Assembly: GCF_026210795.1 (NCBI RefSeq)
Contig: NC_089440.1
Coordinates: forward strand, 496,001 to 560,000
Direction of reading: 5' to 3'
Source: Rhizophagus irregularis
Lineage: Eukaryota; Glomeromycota; Glomeromycetes; Glomerales; Glomeraceae
DNA length: 64,000 bases
Part shown: in pieces, positions 1-12,325 of the stretch
Position numbering within the stretch: position 1 is the stretch's first letter
Layout of the letters: every line of letters starts with the position of its first letter
The notes under the pieces: model-generated
Database searches by the model: none
The model's input: the letters and a program-made list of their open reading frames with translations, nothing else
What the model was told of the DNA's origin: nothing
Made by a program: the position numbers and the translations under genes

Positions 1-439
1 ACTATACAATTATTGCAATATTATGGAAGAAAATTGATATAGTAGCAATCAGAAATAATTTAATGCTTTAATAAATTATTAGGCTTCAAGATCTTATCAA
101 GCAGAAGTTGACCATATAGTAAAGAATCAAACCAAATTAAACTTCAAAATTTAAGCAATAGAAGTCAACTTGAGATATATTAAATATATCAGCACAAAAT
201 ATTATTCAAATACCATCAAATTGATACCATACGTGTTCTATTAGATATATTTGATACTTTTACTTGTAAATTGGATAATTTAATATACCACAAATGTTAT
301 ACATTCTAAAACATTTTGCAAAGTAATTAAAAATCATGATCTTATATTATAAGATGCCTACAAATTTTAGTATAAGAATATTTTTTTTACTATAACTCTT
401 TACAAAATAATTTGCAAAACTTATGTTTAGATAAAGTAA

Positions 440-1125
440 CACAATTCTATACAGGAAGTGTGGCTGTAATAACTAACTTCCCACTGGAATATATTGCTAC
501 TTTCTCTGTAGTCCATCAAGCTATGAAGGACAATCCATGGATTGAACAGGATATTTTAAGAAAATAGTAAATGGCGCCATTTCTTTAGCAAAAAATGAAT
601 ATTCCCAAAGTAGCATTACTCTACATTCACTTCTTCACTATATTTTTTTACTTTCATAACTTTTCAAAAATTCTTATTTTATTATTGTTGCACATCGCTC
701 AGCTATATCCAAAAGAATAACTCAGCTCTATATTCAGTTGATATGGATAACAAAATGAAAATTCAAGTTATTTATAAATGTTTATTACATAAGCAAAGAA
801 TACAATAGTTCAAGAATCAGGCTTATTGCTGGTATTTTTAGAAATAGTTAAAGATTTCAATGATAGTTTATATTATAGCTGTGTTGTAGATTGTTAATCA
901 TTGAATGAAAAGCAGCTGACTATTCTCAAGCGAATAGAGTTCCATTGCAGTACATTATTATCAAATCCCTGAGTTGAACCACTTAGATTTTTCATTAGGG
1001 AAACTGCCAGTACAGGTATTAACATTGAAATGAATGATAAAAAATTGCATACATTGGCTATATAGAAACTACCATTTTTACTATCACACCACTTTATTAA
1101 GCACACTAAACATTAATAATGAAAC
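440..1125 (+). pseudogene. Decayed coding remnant, family not recognised
   Basis: On the plus strand this stretch translates into protein-like pieces in more than one frame, broken by stops, such as TNFPLEYIATFSVVHQAMKD near 475-540 and SLNEKQLTILKRIEFH near 897-945. The composition is more codon-like than the flanking AT-rich DNA, so it may be an old transposon or gene. I cannot name the family. It could also be chance. Confidence 0.2.
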
Positions 1126-4100
1126 ATATATGATTTGTGTGTTACTTATTTATATAAGTAATTAATTGAGTATAATGTAGAAATGGAAGAAAATTTTAGA
1201 ACAATCATAATTGACTACAAAAACATAATATTTATTATAAAAATATTGTCAACAAATTTTTTATTATTCTTGATACAAAAAATTTTATCTTTTGACCATT
1301 GGTCTAATGATACAAAGCAAAATGCATAGTTCACAGCATCATGATCTTTGCATATTTTTGATTTCCACCCCTTATTATATTAGAAATATTTCTTATAAAA
1401 AAAAAAATTTCAGACAATGGTCAATATTTCCTTTGTCTTTAAAATCATCATCATTGATATAAATCATTTCATCTACCTGGATCAAATAATGAACTTGAAA
1501 GAATGAATCTGGCTAGGCAAGAAATATGTTTGCAAATTTTGTTTAGATATGAAGGAAAGTGAAATGGTCCTAGTAGAGATTTCATGACTATTTTCTCAAC
1601 AAGATAAAAAGTCGCAGACTAGAAAAAGTTGATCGATATAATATTGGATTTTTCATCATTAACCTAATAATTAATATTTCATATTACACTCATTTTATTT
1701 ATCTTGACTAGCAAATATGTGGGTTATAATTGTTTTCTTTTGGAAATCACTGTATTAAAGAAGATAAAATTATAGTATAAGATTAATTACTAAATGAAAA
1801 TTAGAAAATACATATCCAATCACATAGAGCTATTGAAAAGAAACATATATCTTTCATCTTGCATATAAAAAAAACCAAAACGAAATAATAAAAAATTTAA
1901 TACCTCAAAGCACACTTCAAAAAAGATGAGGGGGATGTAAAATTAATTACCTGATTTGACTTAACCCACATCCCTTATCCCCTCTTCTTATCCTTTATTT
2001 AAGAATAAATAAAGCAAGAAAAGGGATTTTTTAAAAAGAAAGATATACTTTATTTATATTTTATTTTTAATATATGAATATAAAATCAGGTTATAAAGTC
2101 AATTTAATATAATCTGGCAAAAGTAATTGGAAAAAGAAATGGAAAATAGCCAGGAATATATGGAAACTTATGTTAATTAAATTAAGTAATATACGAATTG
2201 TTCAGAATTAATTGAGCAATTAAAACATTTTTCTTAATACTTATTCTTTTTCAAAGTAAAAGAAAATAATACAAAATTTATTTAATAAGTATAATATAAT
2301 ATCCAACAGTTACCAGCTTGTATATAACAGGGTTAACAACATACAGTATATGAGGAAACTGAATAGAAGACAGGTAGACGAGATGGTGCAAAGTTTACAT
2401 GAATATTTTATGAACTACTCTAACTATATCATTATTATTTATCACTTAAAACAGAGGAATAGTACTATACCAGACTAATCTTGTAATATAGGACAAAAAT
2501 TTCAGCTGCTCAAAACACATGGCCTGAAATAAAATTTATACAAATTGCATAATTGAGCAAAATGATATTAAGTACAAAATTTTCATATATTATGGCATTT
2601 TATTGGAAATTTATAAAACACTTCAAAAAACTCCATTGTATTTAATAGATTTTAGGGATAAATTTATATTAATATTGGTGATTTCTTTTAATTTCTGATG
2701 AGACTTCTTCAGGCACAGCAGACAATTATGCAGTAAAGTTATTTGAGAAAGATAATGATGAATGAAATTCATTAATTTGATTTATTATTATTGAATCATA
2801 TTTGTATTTCTACTTAATAATTCAGTTCATAAATTAATTATTCTAAATAGAGTATGAAATTGAGGTGAAGATATCATTTGAACCTTTTGAACTTCCTTCA
2901 TCTTATCTCCTCCTTTTCTAGGTGCTCCTCTCAAGAAGATAACAATCAATTCAAAAATTTCTAATTTAAGTTCCAATCCATATGACTATCCCAGCTTTAT
3001 AGTAAGATGTTTTAACCAGATGGAACTCAACATATGAAATGATAGAAGTAGAACTTAGATTAAGCAAATTTATGGTTTTATTATAATTTATATTTTTTTA
3101 ATCTCATTAGTATTATTTTGGGTATTTAATAGAATTCAGATCAAAAATCTCAAAACAAAGGTTGATAAACAAGGCAATTCAATGTTTGATGTATTAGTAT
3201 TATATTAAGGTTCAATATAAAAAGCCTAAAATTTTTAAAGTATCTGAAAGATCTAATTTTATTTGACAAATAATTCTTCTAGCAAAACAATATACTTTAA
3301 ATACTGTATGATTGAAAAAGCACCAATCCCATTCTCTAAGGTACCAACAGTTGATGTTTATCCATTAATTCATACTTTAATGATGTTAAGATATGCAGTC
3401 ACAAGTACAATATATAAAATAATGCATTCTCAGAGTTCAGAAGATGAATATAATAGTGGTGGCGATATTTTATCTTTGGATTAGTAATTATAAAAAATGA
3501 AAATCTTAGAATTTATACAAAAATACAAAACATAAGTGAATAATGGAAGCACTTTTGATAATGAGATGAAGCTATGAATAGCTGATACACATCTCATTAA
3601 GAAAAATTTAGAAGGCATTGATTTGGCACTTTATGGCAAAACCCAGAAGCAAATACTGTTTTTAGTGGTTGAATTTCAATCAGTACAAGTTTAAACCTTA
3701 ATATAATAGAATTGATCTGACAAAAAATGTCAAAATTGATAAAGTTGAGGATACAAGTTTATTTCGTCTAACTTTTCAAAGGCAGAAAGTTGTAAACGAA
3801 GAAAGCTATCAGTAGAGTAGTAATTAATTACAATTTAATTTGGGTATTCATTATGAACGAAGAAGATATATTCAAATTTTGTTTTTCATTAATAATTTAA
3901 AAGATATTTAACCACATTATAGTTTGTATGAAAAATTTACTTAATACTCTTATAAGGTGGAGGGTATCAAGAAGATGGAATGACTAAAAATATTCTATGG
4001 AATATTAGTCTTAAAGTATATTACTTTATTAGCATGAATTGAGATGTTTATCCTACTCAAATCCCAAGAAATACATTAATAGCATATCTTACTACACCAT

Positions 4101-4659
4101 AATAATTACAAAGCAGAAGAGTGGACTTTATGGATAACCTTATATTCTCTACCTTTATTAAAAGATCATTTGCAAGTAAAATATCTTAAAAGCTGATCTC
4201 TATTTATTAAGACTGTTAATAGATCACCACTTGACTACACTTTTAGAAATGCTAGAAAAAGCAATAGTAAGAATTCTCAGCAATAAACAATTAATTACCT
4301 TGATGAAATTTTTGTTCAACATAAAGTTCTTAAAAGCCAGCTAGACTCAGAATTCATATCAACCAATATGCATAATTAATGAAATTGTGAAAGATACAAA
4401 AGAAAATACAATGTAAAAAATTGGAGTAGAATAACATATGAAGTGAGAAGTAGTAAAAGTAAAATTCCAAATTGGTTTACACAAACAGAAAATAAGTTGA
4501 TTAAAGACATAGACACGGAAGAGGAAATTACCATCAATTGCGGAAAAATTTGAGAGATGTTTATAGTTGTTATGAGGTATATGAAGGTCATTATATAAAG
4601 AAATGTATTTTTCTTTATTTTTTTTTAAAAAATAATCTTGAGGAATGAGGGAATAGTTA
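1126..4659. other. AT-rich non-genic stretch with degraded repeats
   Basis: No gene that can be supported. An open stretch of 73 codons at 3263-3484 has no recognisable domain. The plus strand from about 3500 onward may be the front part of the decayed LINE whose RNase H remnant lies at 4.7-5.3 kb, but the frames are too broken to follow. Confidence 0.5.
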
Positions 4660-5380
4660 AAAGTTATTTGGAAGATTTAGAAAACATATTTAAAGAAACA
4701 AATTTAGAACATTTATTAGAAATCGATAATAGGTTTGACATAATTAAAAAAGTGTTCATGAAATTTAAAAGATAGTTTAAATTAGAAGAGGACTTTATAA
4801 AAAGTTTAGAATATAGTGAGAATGAAATTTACATATTTACAATAATGCGAGTAAAAAAGATAATAAGTGTAGTATTGAATAGGTTAAGCTTGATGCTATA
4901 GGGAAAGTATTAGATAAGAATTATTTAATAGTAATGAATAATTTTGACATGGTTGAGTTAGAATTAATGGCAATATTACAGCTTTAATAACAGTTAAATT
5001 TAATAATAGAATCGAAATTTATACAGATAATCTGGGAATTAATAATATATGGAACTGAGGAATTAATATGAACAACAAATGTTAATTCAGTTTCATTATG
5101 GAAAATGGTCTATAATTTTGTAAAGAAAAATAATTTAATTGTTCAATAAATAAGGTTAAATCTCATTTAAAAAATTTTGGAAATGATATAGCAGATTGAT
5201 TGTGCAAAGTGGGTTTACTTGAATATAATAATAATCATAAAATATTTATTAATATCAATGATAATGTACCATTATACCATGGAAGTATATGGTATATTGG
5301 AGAGGATTAATGGTTAAAGCAGATATAGATATTGTCACATGATTGATGATCTTGTCAATTTTGTAGAACAATGTAGATCT
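4660..5380 (+). pseudogene. Decayed non-LTR retrotransposon, RNase H remnant
   Basis: Two pieces match the RNase H domain found at the end of many fungal LINE polyproteins. EIYTDNLGI (5013-5039) corresponds to the YTD aspartate motif. VKSHLKNFGNDIAD (from about 5156), followed by an in-frame TGA and then LCKVG, corresponds to the terminal histidine and GN..AD motif. Frames change and several stops are present, so the copy is dead. The intact 2.65-kb retroelement is inserted directly downstream, probably into this relic. The reverse transcriptase part upstream is not recognisable. The family assignment rests on these motifs only. Confidence 0.5.
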
Positions 5381-5394
5381 ATGTCACCAATGTC
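5381..5394 (+). repeat. Left target-site duplication of the 2.65-kb retroelement
   Basis: ATGTCACCAATGTC is repeated exactly at 8047-8060. The two copies bracket the element, and a T just before each copy would allow a 15-bp reading. A direct repeat of this length next to a short-repeat tail is the signature of target-primed insertion. Confidence 0.9.
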
Positions 5395-5543
5395 GGGAAA
5401 AAAAAAAACTCTTTCCCCTTTCCGTTTTTTTTTTGTTAAAATTCCGCAGTAACCTATTTTCTCACGAATAAAAAATTTTTTTCAAGAGGAGAGGACCACG
5501 GGGTGGCCTCCACGGAAAGGCTTCCTCTTATCTCAACCGTCCC

Positions 5544-7619
5544 TTGAAAGAGTCAGAGATGGAATATAACACTATCTCTAAAGAATATATGCCACTAGAG
5601 GCTATTTCTTTCCCTACTTCACAAAATATTTTTCAAAAACCCACTTCTCACATTGAATATAGCTTCCTTATTTCGGTGAAAAAATTTCACGTGAATATTA
5701 ATAATCGTACCGGTTATAACAAGATTTATGAATTTAGACGCTCAAAAAGTTACTTTTTTGAGCTGGCCGATCAATTTTCAGGCACCAATGATATTCACCT
5801 CATCATACATACAAATGATTACATCATGCAGACTAAACCGATTCGGTATACCTCAACGAGTCCATTCCCCAACAACAAATACCAAATTAGTAAAATGCTC
5901 ACGCACTTCTTTTCCTTACAACGAGTCATACCACGACGTATACAACAAAGATATTTTAACCTTATCCGCCGCAAGCTATTGGATCAGTTTAATATTATCC
6001 GATCACGTGCAGGCAGTATTCTCTTACCCGATAATGAAGATCACCCTCACCCTGGAAGTCAACATAACAAATCTTCCAAAACTTTCTTCAATTTCTCGTA
6101 CAAGAGATATCGTTTTCACTTCGGCTGTTATATACCTTGCCAACATTTAATGACTTTGAAAAAGTCCAAAGACCTATCTCTTTGCCATATACCTAGTCCT
6201 TTTGTCATGACTAATAATCGTCATGCTTGTGTCGATCATCAACAAGAGTTCTTCCGAACTCGACTTTTCCATTTTACTAAACACAATAGTCTACAAGATC
6301 AAGTTTTGCTTAATTCCAAAACTTCCCATGCTACACACCTCTACCATAGATGGAATGAAGGCACTGAAAAACAAATTTTTTCTCGACGCCTCGGCATTGA
6401 ATACTCTATGAAATACCTGGCCGCCAGCAATAAAAACATCATACGCTCTCGTCACCGTAACATGTACCTTAAACGGTTATATAATTTCAAATTTATACCC
6501 TCTCCTAACTCAAAGACTAAAAGGAATCAACAGAAGCGTTTCGATAGAATTTGCAACAGAGTTTTTAATACCCGTTATGATTCAGCATGTATTGGTTTCG
6601 AAGTGAAACTTAAAGCTGCTCGAAAAAATCATTTTCTTTTTCACAAAAGTCAAACTATTCACAAAACCCTCTCACATCTTACTTACTCACGGAAATCAGC
6701 AATTCCTGATGCTGATGCTTACCCATTTTACATTCCGTTTTACGAACCGATTGGTGGACCTCCGGCCCCTAAAGAAGACCTCTTATTAGACGAACCCAAG
6801 ATTGCGTTCTCCAGCGTATTCCACGTTGATGTTCCTATAAATGCACCCCAACTTAAATTAAATTCATCAGAAATCTCGATGAATGATTTTAACTTCAACA
6901 ACTCTACAGACAATTTGACGTCAAACGATACTATTACTTTTTCACCACATCCTGCGCACGAGATGATTGCGACAGTGGAAAATTACAACCCGTTTGGAAA
7001 GTCCTTAGGTGATCAATTTACACCTTTCGTCCCTAGATCTCCCATCTACGATGTATACGGACGTTATTTACCACCTGATTCTGATGGATGGTTACGAGTT
7101 GTTAAAGACTCCTACGTATCAAGACAACAACCCGACCATGTGGCCGAGTTACTGGAATTACAGTCTAATAGGCGTACTAAACTCAAGCCTAAAGAATTTC
7201 AACGTCGGCTAACTAAGGCCAAACGTGATGCAACTTTACACCTTTATCACGGCACTAGCACCAAACACCTTCAACGTCGTCTAGACACTACGACCCACCT
7301 TACCAAACTACAAACAGTGCATGACCGGTTCATGAACTATGCAACCGGCAACTGTTCAAACAATCGTTATCAGCGTGAACAAAGACGTTACGTTACTTAT
7401 TTTGACTCCCTCCCAAAAAGATACATGCTCCCACACCTCGAGGACATCGCTTATAATGACACTTCTGACGATACCAAAAGCCTCGAAGTTCGTCCCAAGA
7501 AACGGGACACACTTACTAACATCTACGATCATTATCTTCACAGAGACCAAATTAAACGTCTACGACTGGATATGGGTTACCCTATTGACTCCCCTGTTTC
7601 TAGTTTGAACAAATCTTAG
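5544..7619 (+). CDS. Retroelement ORF, 691 aa, possible ORF1-type protein
   Basis: This intact ORF fills most of the 2.65-kb retroelement. I do not recognise a catalytic domain, and there is no YxDD reverse transcriptase box, no endonuclease signature and no zinc knuckle. The protein is rich in His, Arg, Lys, Tyr and Asn, which fits a nucleic-acid-binding role. A conserved patch at about residues 55-95 (GYNKIYEFRRSKSYFFE) recurs in the degraded copy at 11299-11628 as GYNKIYEFRRSKSFFFE, and FFNFSYKRYRFHFG recurs at about 11060. Conservation of these blocks while the rest decayed suggests they were under selection. A second Met lies 5 codons downstream of the first. By position it could be the RNA-binding ORF1 protein of a LINE, but this is inference. 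Confidence 0.7.
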   Translation: MKESEMEYNTISKEYMPLEAISFPTSQNIFQKPTSHIEYSFLISVKKFHVNINNRTGYNKIYEFRRSKSYFFELADQFSGTNDIHLIIHTNDYIMQTKPIRYTSTSPFPNNKYQISKMLTHFFSLQRVIPRRIQQRYFNLIRRKLLDQFNIIRSRAGSILLPDNEDHPHPGSQHNKSSKTFFNFSYKRYRFHFGCYIPCQHLMTLKKSKDLSLCHIPSPFVMTNNRHACVDHQQEFFRTRLFHFTKHNSLQDQVLLNSKTSHATHLYHRWNEGTEKQIFSRRLGIEYSMKYLAASNKNIIRSRHRNMYLKRLYNFKFIPSPNSKTKRNQQKRFDRICNRVFNTRYDSACIGFEVKLKAARKNHFLFHKSQTIHKTLSHLTYSRKSAIPDADAYPFYIPFYEPIGGPPAPKEDLLLDEPKIAFSSVFHVDVPINAPQLKLNSSEISMNDFNFNNSTDNLTSNDTITFSPHPAHEMIATVENYNPFGKSLGDQFTPFVPRSPIYDVYGRYLPPDSDGWLRVVKDSYVSRQQPDHVAELLELQSNRRTKLKPKEFQRRLTKAKRDATLHLYHGTSTKHLQRRLDTTTHLTKLQTVHDRFMNYATGNCSNNRYQREQRRYVTYFDSLPKRYMLPHLEDIAYNDTSDDTKSLEVRPKKRDTLTNIYDHYLHRDQIKRLRLDMGYPIDSPVSSLNKS

Positions 7620-7997
7620 ATTTTGTTAATTTTAACCTATTTTATGTAAACATTTGTAATGAGTCCAAAACTTTAATAGTCCTTTTTCCTTCATTTTACA
7701 CTAATCAACCTTACCCCTTATTAGCGTAAAAAGAAGTTTAACTAATTTAGAACAATTAAAAATAGTGTGAACCATTCCACCTCTGACAGTATTTACAGGT
7801 GGTCACCCTGGTGGGTGAAAAGAAAAATACGGGCTGTTTCTTTTTTATGTTTCGGTTGTTTTAGACTCCAGGTTATGCTTGATTGTTCTATAGAATAATG
7901 GGCAAGACGACCCCTTCGGGCTTCTCCTGAGAGGTTGGGTAAAACACTAGCTTAGAATTTATTGATCTTTTAGACCATGTTTATTCCTATTTAGCGT

Positions 7998-8046
7998 TCG
8001 ACTCCAGTCGAGTCTATATCTTAAAAATAAAAATAAAAATAAAAAT
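7998..8046 (+). other. Retroelement 3' end: hairpin plus AAAAAT repeat tail
   Basis: A short stem (GACTC, loop CAGTC, GAGTC) is followed within about 10 nt by four copies of AAAAAT and then by the right target duplication. In many LINEs the reverse transcriptase recognises a terminal stem-loop and the tail consists of a short tandem repeat. This pair is the likely recognition end. Confidence 0.55.
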
Positions 8047-8060
8047 ATGTCACCAATGTC
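8047..8060 (+). repeat. Right target-site duplication of the retroelement
   Basis: Exact copy of the 14-bp sequence at 5381-5394. Confidence 0.9.
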
Positions 8061-8379
8061 ACGAATGTTAATGTTTATTTTATTTGTTATGATATTTTTG
8101 TTATATTAAAATATGTAATAGATTTATTATAAATAACGCTCTGCTTCATTGCAGTGTTTGTGAGCATTCATTCTTGGTTTTAATATAAGAAATACTTGGT
8201 TTGTATATAATTCTTTATTCGTGTCTGATTGTACAGTACGCAGAAATAAATCACCGGCCACATGATACTGATCGATTTTAATGCAAAGTTTTAAATTTAA
8301 ATAATGTGATAATTACTGCACCAAGTTTAATAATTTTATTTTTTATTTAAAAGATAAAGGCTACAACTTTTAACTAATA
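8061..8379. other. Short non-genic AT-rich spacer
   Basis: Nothing supportable is seen between the retroelement and the dead mariner-type transposase. Confidence 0.5.
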
Positions 8380-9420
8380 TTTCATTGGATGACTTTAGCT
8401 TTTTATAACAGCAGCAATTTGATGGGCATACTATTAACAAGATTTTGATATTTATCAATATCTATATTTAACCATTCTTCTTGAAGTATTTCCCATAAAT
8501 CTTCCTCATTTTTTAGTAATGGGATGTGTGCCCAAACCCATCTCTCTAGTTCGTCCAATTGTGCTCAGATCTGGACTCTGTATAGGCCAAGGAATACTAT
8601 CAACCTCATTTTCTTCTTTCCAGCTTTTAACTATTCTTGCAGTGTGCATAGGCACATTGTCTTCTTGAAATAAATAGTTTTCCTGGTCATCCAAGTCATC
8701 TAGAAATGGTAAAAAGTAATTTTTCAATATATCTACATACACTGTGACTATTACTTTTCCATCTAATTTTCTGATGGACCAAGGTTATATTTTGTGAAGC
8801 ATCACTCCTTATTGACCTGACTTTACAGTAGGAATTAAACAATTCACATCATACTTTTCATGAGGCTGCCTCCAAACCAATCTTTTGCCATTTCATCTGA
8901 ACAATTTAAACTTGGATTCATCACTTCAGATCACACTTTCCCATTCACCTGTCCATTCTCTTTGATCTCTACCCCAGATAAGCCTTTTTATCCTATTTTC
9001 TCACTTGCAAATGGCTTTTTAACACCAACTCGACTATAGAAACCTTGCTTGTTCATGAAGGTACTTACTTAAAGTTTTTTTACAGACATTTTTTGTAGTT
9101 GAATTAACAAAATCTTCACGTAGTTCTCCAAAGTTTACTTTTCTATCTCTTTTAAGAATGTTTGTTAAATGCTGAATGTCTCTTTCAGTCAAAATTGGTG
9201 GTCTGCTAGGTCTAGGTGGAACTTTATATCCATGCTTTCTGTAACCAGAAATAACATCATGAACAGTAGTTCAGGAATGGTCTAAAGCTTCAGCAATCTT
9301 TCTCTCGCTAAAACTACATTTCCAGGCTCCAACAACTTTCCATGTTCAAAAGTATAAAGTTCTCTTTTTTTAATCAATCGGAAGAGTCTTGGCAATACGT
9401 GGCAAAAACTAGGGGTAAAT
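8380..9420 (-). pseudogene. Dead Tc1/mariner-type transposase
   Basis: Read on the minus strand from about 9350 downward, pieces of a transposase appear in order. First comes a helix-turn-helix region (RKIAEALDHS, then TTVHDVISGYRKHGYK), then RPSRPPILTERDIQHLTNIL, then KKTLSKYLHEQGFYSR. The longest open piece (8506-8742) contains YLFQEDNVPMHTAR, which holds the second catalytic aspartate of the DDE domain, followed by WPIQSPDLS. The region that should carry the last acidic residue is frameshifted: another frame reads RWVWAHI. Several stops interrupt the whole. I did not find clear terminal inverted repeats. The family is the Tc1/mariner superfamily. The element is inactive. Confidence 0.75.
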
Positions 9421-9639
9421 TGATAATAAAATGATTGACTTATTATGTTTTTATTTATTTTATTTCAAAAGAAGGATAATTAACAAATAAAAGTATTTAG
9501 CACCATAGTACAAAAGGAAACAGTCTAAATGTGTAAATCTCTAACTAAAATTATAGCTAAAAAAAGAAACAATTAATCATCTGACATTTGAATTTGAAAA
9601 AAAATGAAAATATTTTTGGGTAAAATATCCCTAATTTAC

Positions 9640-11855
9640 ATTCTCTAAAGTCATAAAAACATAATTTTTTTGTAACATGTGAATAGTCACCATCATTAAA
9701 ATAATGATTAATTTTTGAACGTCTTTTCTTGGACGAAGTTCCAAAGTTTTAGACTTTTAGTATTATTGGAAGTCTCTCCCATATTATTGGGAATAAATTC
9801 TAACTTGCGATTATTCCAAATCAGATGGGTAGATTTCACGGGATGATGTTAGTCCTTGAATTTATCAGGAAAGGTATTTGTGAAAAGATTGAAATCCTCT
9901 ATAAATTCTTCTAGATCCTTATCATAGAAAATACCATTGTCTGTACTAAAGCGGTACCAAAAAAAGTCTTGTGGTAATATTTATTAAAATCCATATAATA
10001 ACGTATCAATTCCTGTCGACGAGAATAATATTGTATTGACGTATTTGTGTCACAAGCCTGACTTATGTAATCATTATAAGTTTCCTGATCGATAATAGCT
10101 AATCGATCATGCTATAAAGTTGAACGTTTATACTTTTTCCCCAAAGTGGTCACCCTTAATTTGGGTGATTCTGATGATAAAGCCTGTTGAATATTCGATT
10201 CATTCGCAAGAGGTGTCATAGATATTGCCATAGGATTATGTACAGTCAACCCTTGTTATAACGAACCCTAAGTTCCAGACCTCAACTTCGCTATAGGGCT
10301 ATAGTGAAGATTTTAAGAGATTTGATTGGTTAATTCGTTATAGCAAGGGGAAATTTATTATAGTTGTCTGAAAAATTCACTATATCAAGGGTTCGTTATA
10401 TCAAGGTTTGACTGTAATTTGCTAATCTGATCATATGGAAAACGGAATAGAGGAACTGTAGGTACAGGTTTGATTAGAGAACTATTAAAACTTAAATGTT
10501 GAATCCTAGAGCGTAAATGCATGTCAATGTAGTAAGAAATCTATATCAAATTGACATGAATCTTCATTGAGGAATGCTTTTGTTTATTATAGATCTGCCA
10601 AGTGGCTCATTGAAATCGAGTCAGTTGTCTTGAAGAGGTTTGAGAATTGAAACTTAGATTCATTGTAAACTCACTATATTTTTTCATATACATATTTCCT
10701 TTAAACTCATTTGGAGTTATGATTGATGAAAGGTCACATGTGATGATGCGTGAATTATAATGAACACTCAATCTATTCAAAAAAATATGTTTTTTTGTCA
10801 TTTTGATGTAAGATTCATGAGTGATATTAGCATGAATGCTTTTGTGAGATGTGACTTGAAGAGGGACACGGTGATGCCGATTGTATTCAGAAGCGGGATC
10901 CAAATTATGGATTATTTGTGAGTGATGTTGTATACAAGTATGTCTATTATAATTTCTGACAAAAAGATAAGAAATAGCACATCTGTGATTCTTCACTTAA
11001 GGAAAGCTGTCCAAGCATGGGTGATTACATGCAACATAGATACCAAAATGAAATCTGTATCTTTTGTAAGAGAAATTAAAAAAAGTCTTTGTTGTGTTGT
11101 TAGAGAAAATGATTTTTTGATCACGTGATGTGATATAATTAATTCTATCCAATAATTTGGTGCGTATTAAATTAAAATATTTATTCTGAATACACCAAGG
11201 AATGACTTTTTGTTTCAAAAAAAAGTGCGTGAGGCATTTCGATATTTGAAATCAATGATTAGGTAATTTGCTTGTTGAATAGTACCAAATCGGAGTAGTT
11301 AACAACTTAACATATAATAATCATTCGTGTAAATCTTGAGATGAATTTCATTGGCGTCTGGAATTTGATTGACAACCTCAAAAAAGAAACTTTTTGAACG
11401 CCTAAATTCATAGATCTTGTTATAACCTGCTTTGGATGCAGCGGTCATGTGAAATTTTTCAAAAAAGACCAAGAAAGAAAATGAAGTTAAAGGTGGAGGT
11501 AGTGGTAAAGGAGTGTTGACTGTAGTAGTCGATAATATATTATCCTGTGGTTGTGTATTTGTATCCAAAACTATATTTTCAGCAAGTCCGTCTTCGCTAG
11601 TATATATGATATCGGATGGAGAGTCCAACTATCTATATGGTTTAAAAGATTCGTATAAAACTGAGAAAAAATCTATTTTGATGTGGTTTGAAGAAGTCAT
11701 ATCCCTAGTGTATGGGTTAGAATAAGAACAAAAACCTAGTATTGTGACTAAGGGCCTCTTCCCCTTTGAAGTTTTCTTAAAAAACTATAAAAAATTACTG
11801 TGTGCTATTTACTGCAGAAAACTAACAAAAATAAAAAAAGGGGAAAGAGTTTCCC
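9640..11855 (-). mobile_element. Degraded antisense copy of the 2.65-kb retroelement
   Basis: The right edge, read on the minus strand, starts GGGAAACTCTTTCCCC, matching the 5' end of the element at 5395. N-terminal (11299-11628), middle (10997-11218 and 10607-10996) and C-terminal (about 9700-9780, matching the region near 7440-7500) pieces of the same protein follow in order but in different frames with stops. A MITE is inserted at 10243-10414. The 3' end is too decayed to place, so the left boundary is approximate. Confidence 0.75.
10243..10414. mobile_element. Pogo/Tigger-like MITE, 172 bp
   Basis: The element has long imperfect terminal inverted repeats: left CAGTCAACCCTTGTTATAAC, right end in reverse complement CAGTCAAACCTTGATATAAC, both continuing into GAACCC. 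It is flanked by TA on both sides. CAGT termini and TA duplication are typical of the pogo branch of Tc1/mariner. It has no coding capacity and interrupts the degraded retroelement copy, so it is younger than that copy. Confidence 0.85.
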
Positions 11856-12048
11856 TAAATATTATGATGTAGTATAAAGTATAATAAATTTAATTAAAGT
11901 ATATCCAACCTGTGAACATGATTACATTATCAGTTATATATATATATATGTCACATGTTATATATCTTTTCTAATAACCTGACTAGCCGACCTGACAATC
12001 CTAACAATAACAATTTTCAAGTGTCCACTATATTTTGTAATAGATGTC

Positions 12049-12325
12049 TTAACCACTTAACCATCTTAACCGGTTAATTAACTGGTTAACCTTAACAGGT
12101 TCCAAACTCCATTTGCCTTCAATAAAGTACTCCTAAATTTAAAATGAACTTTCTAAATTCTGTAATATTTCTGTGTCACTTACAGAAGTTCTATCTTTTC
12201 AAACTGTATCATTCAGATATAAATAAAAATATAAAAATAAAAAGTATAATAATATAAATAAAATACATTTTTAAAATTTCCAAATTTATTATTGTTATCG
12301 ATTCTTAATTAATTAATATAATATA
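12049..12325 (+). promoter_or_regulatory. Kinase-family upstream block, plus-strand copy
   Basis: This is the reverse-orientation counterpart of the blocks upstream of kinases A, B and C. It contains a palindrome cluster AACCGGTTAATTAACTGGTT at about 12068-12088, a stretch matching GAAAGTACTTCT and TTTCTGTATCAC-like sequence of the other copies, and an A/T-rich leader. Conservation around a dead gene shows it was duplicated with the gene. A promoter role is inferred. Confidence 0.5.

Larger units (their letters stand above)
5395..8046 (+). mobile_element. Full-length LINE-like retroelement lacking reverse transcriptase
   Basis: The element is 2652 bp, bounded by a perfect 14-bp direct repeat. 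It begins GGGAAAAAAAAAA with a C-rich leader, carries one long ORF (5544-7619), and has a 3' untranslated region of about 430 bp that ends in a small hairpin and four AAAAAT units. This layout is that of a non-LTR retrotransposon. No reverse transcriptase, endonuclease or RNase H motif is visible, so it presumably moves with enzymes supplied in trans. It is richer in G+C than its surroundings, and its ORF is intact, so the insertion looks recent. A degraded second copy lies in the opposite orientation at about 9640-11855, which confirms the 5' boundary. Confidence 0.8.

Noticed and set aside
5728-7608. Short frames of 60-140 codons inside the retroelement
   Set aside because: They are out-of-frame readings of the intact 691-codon ORF.
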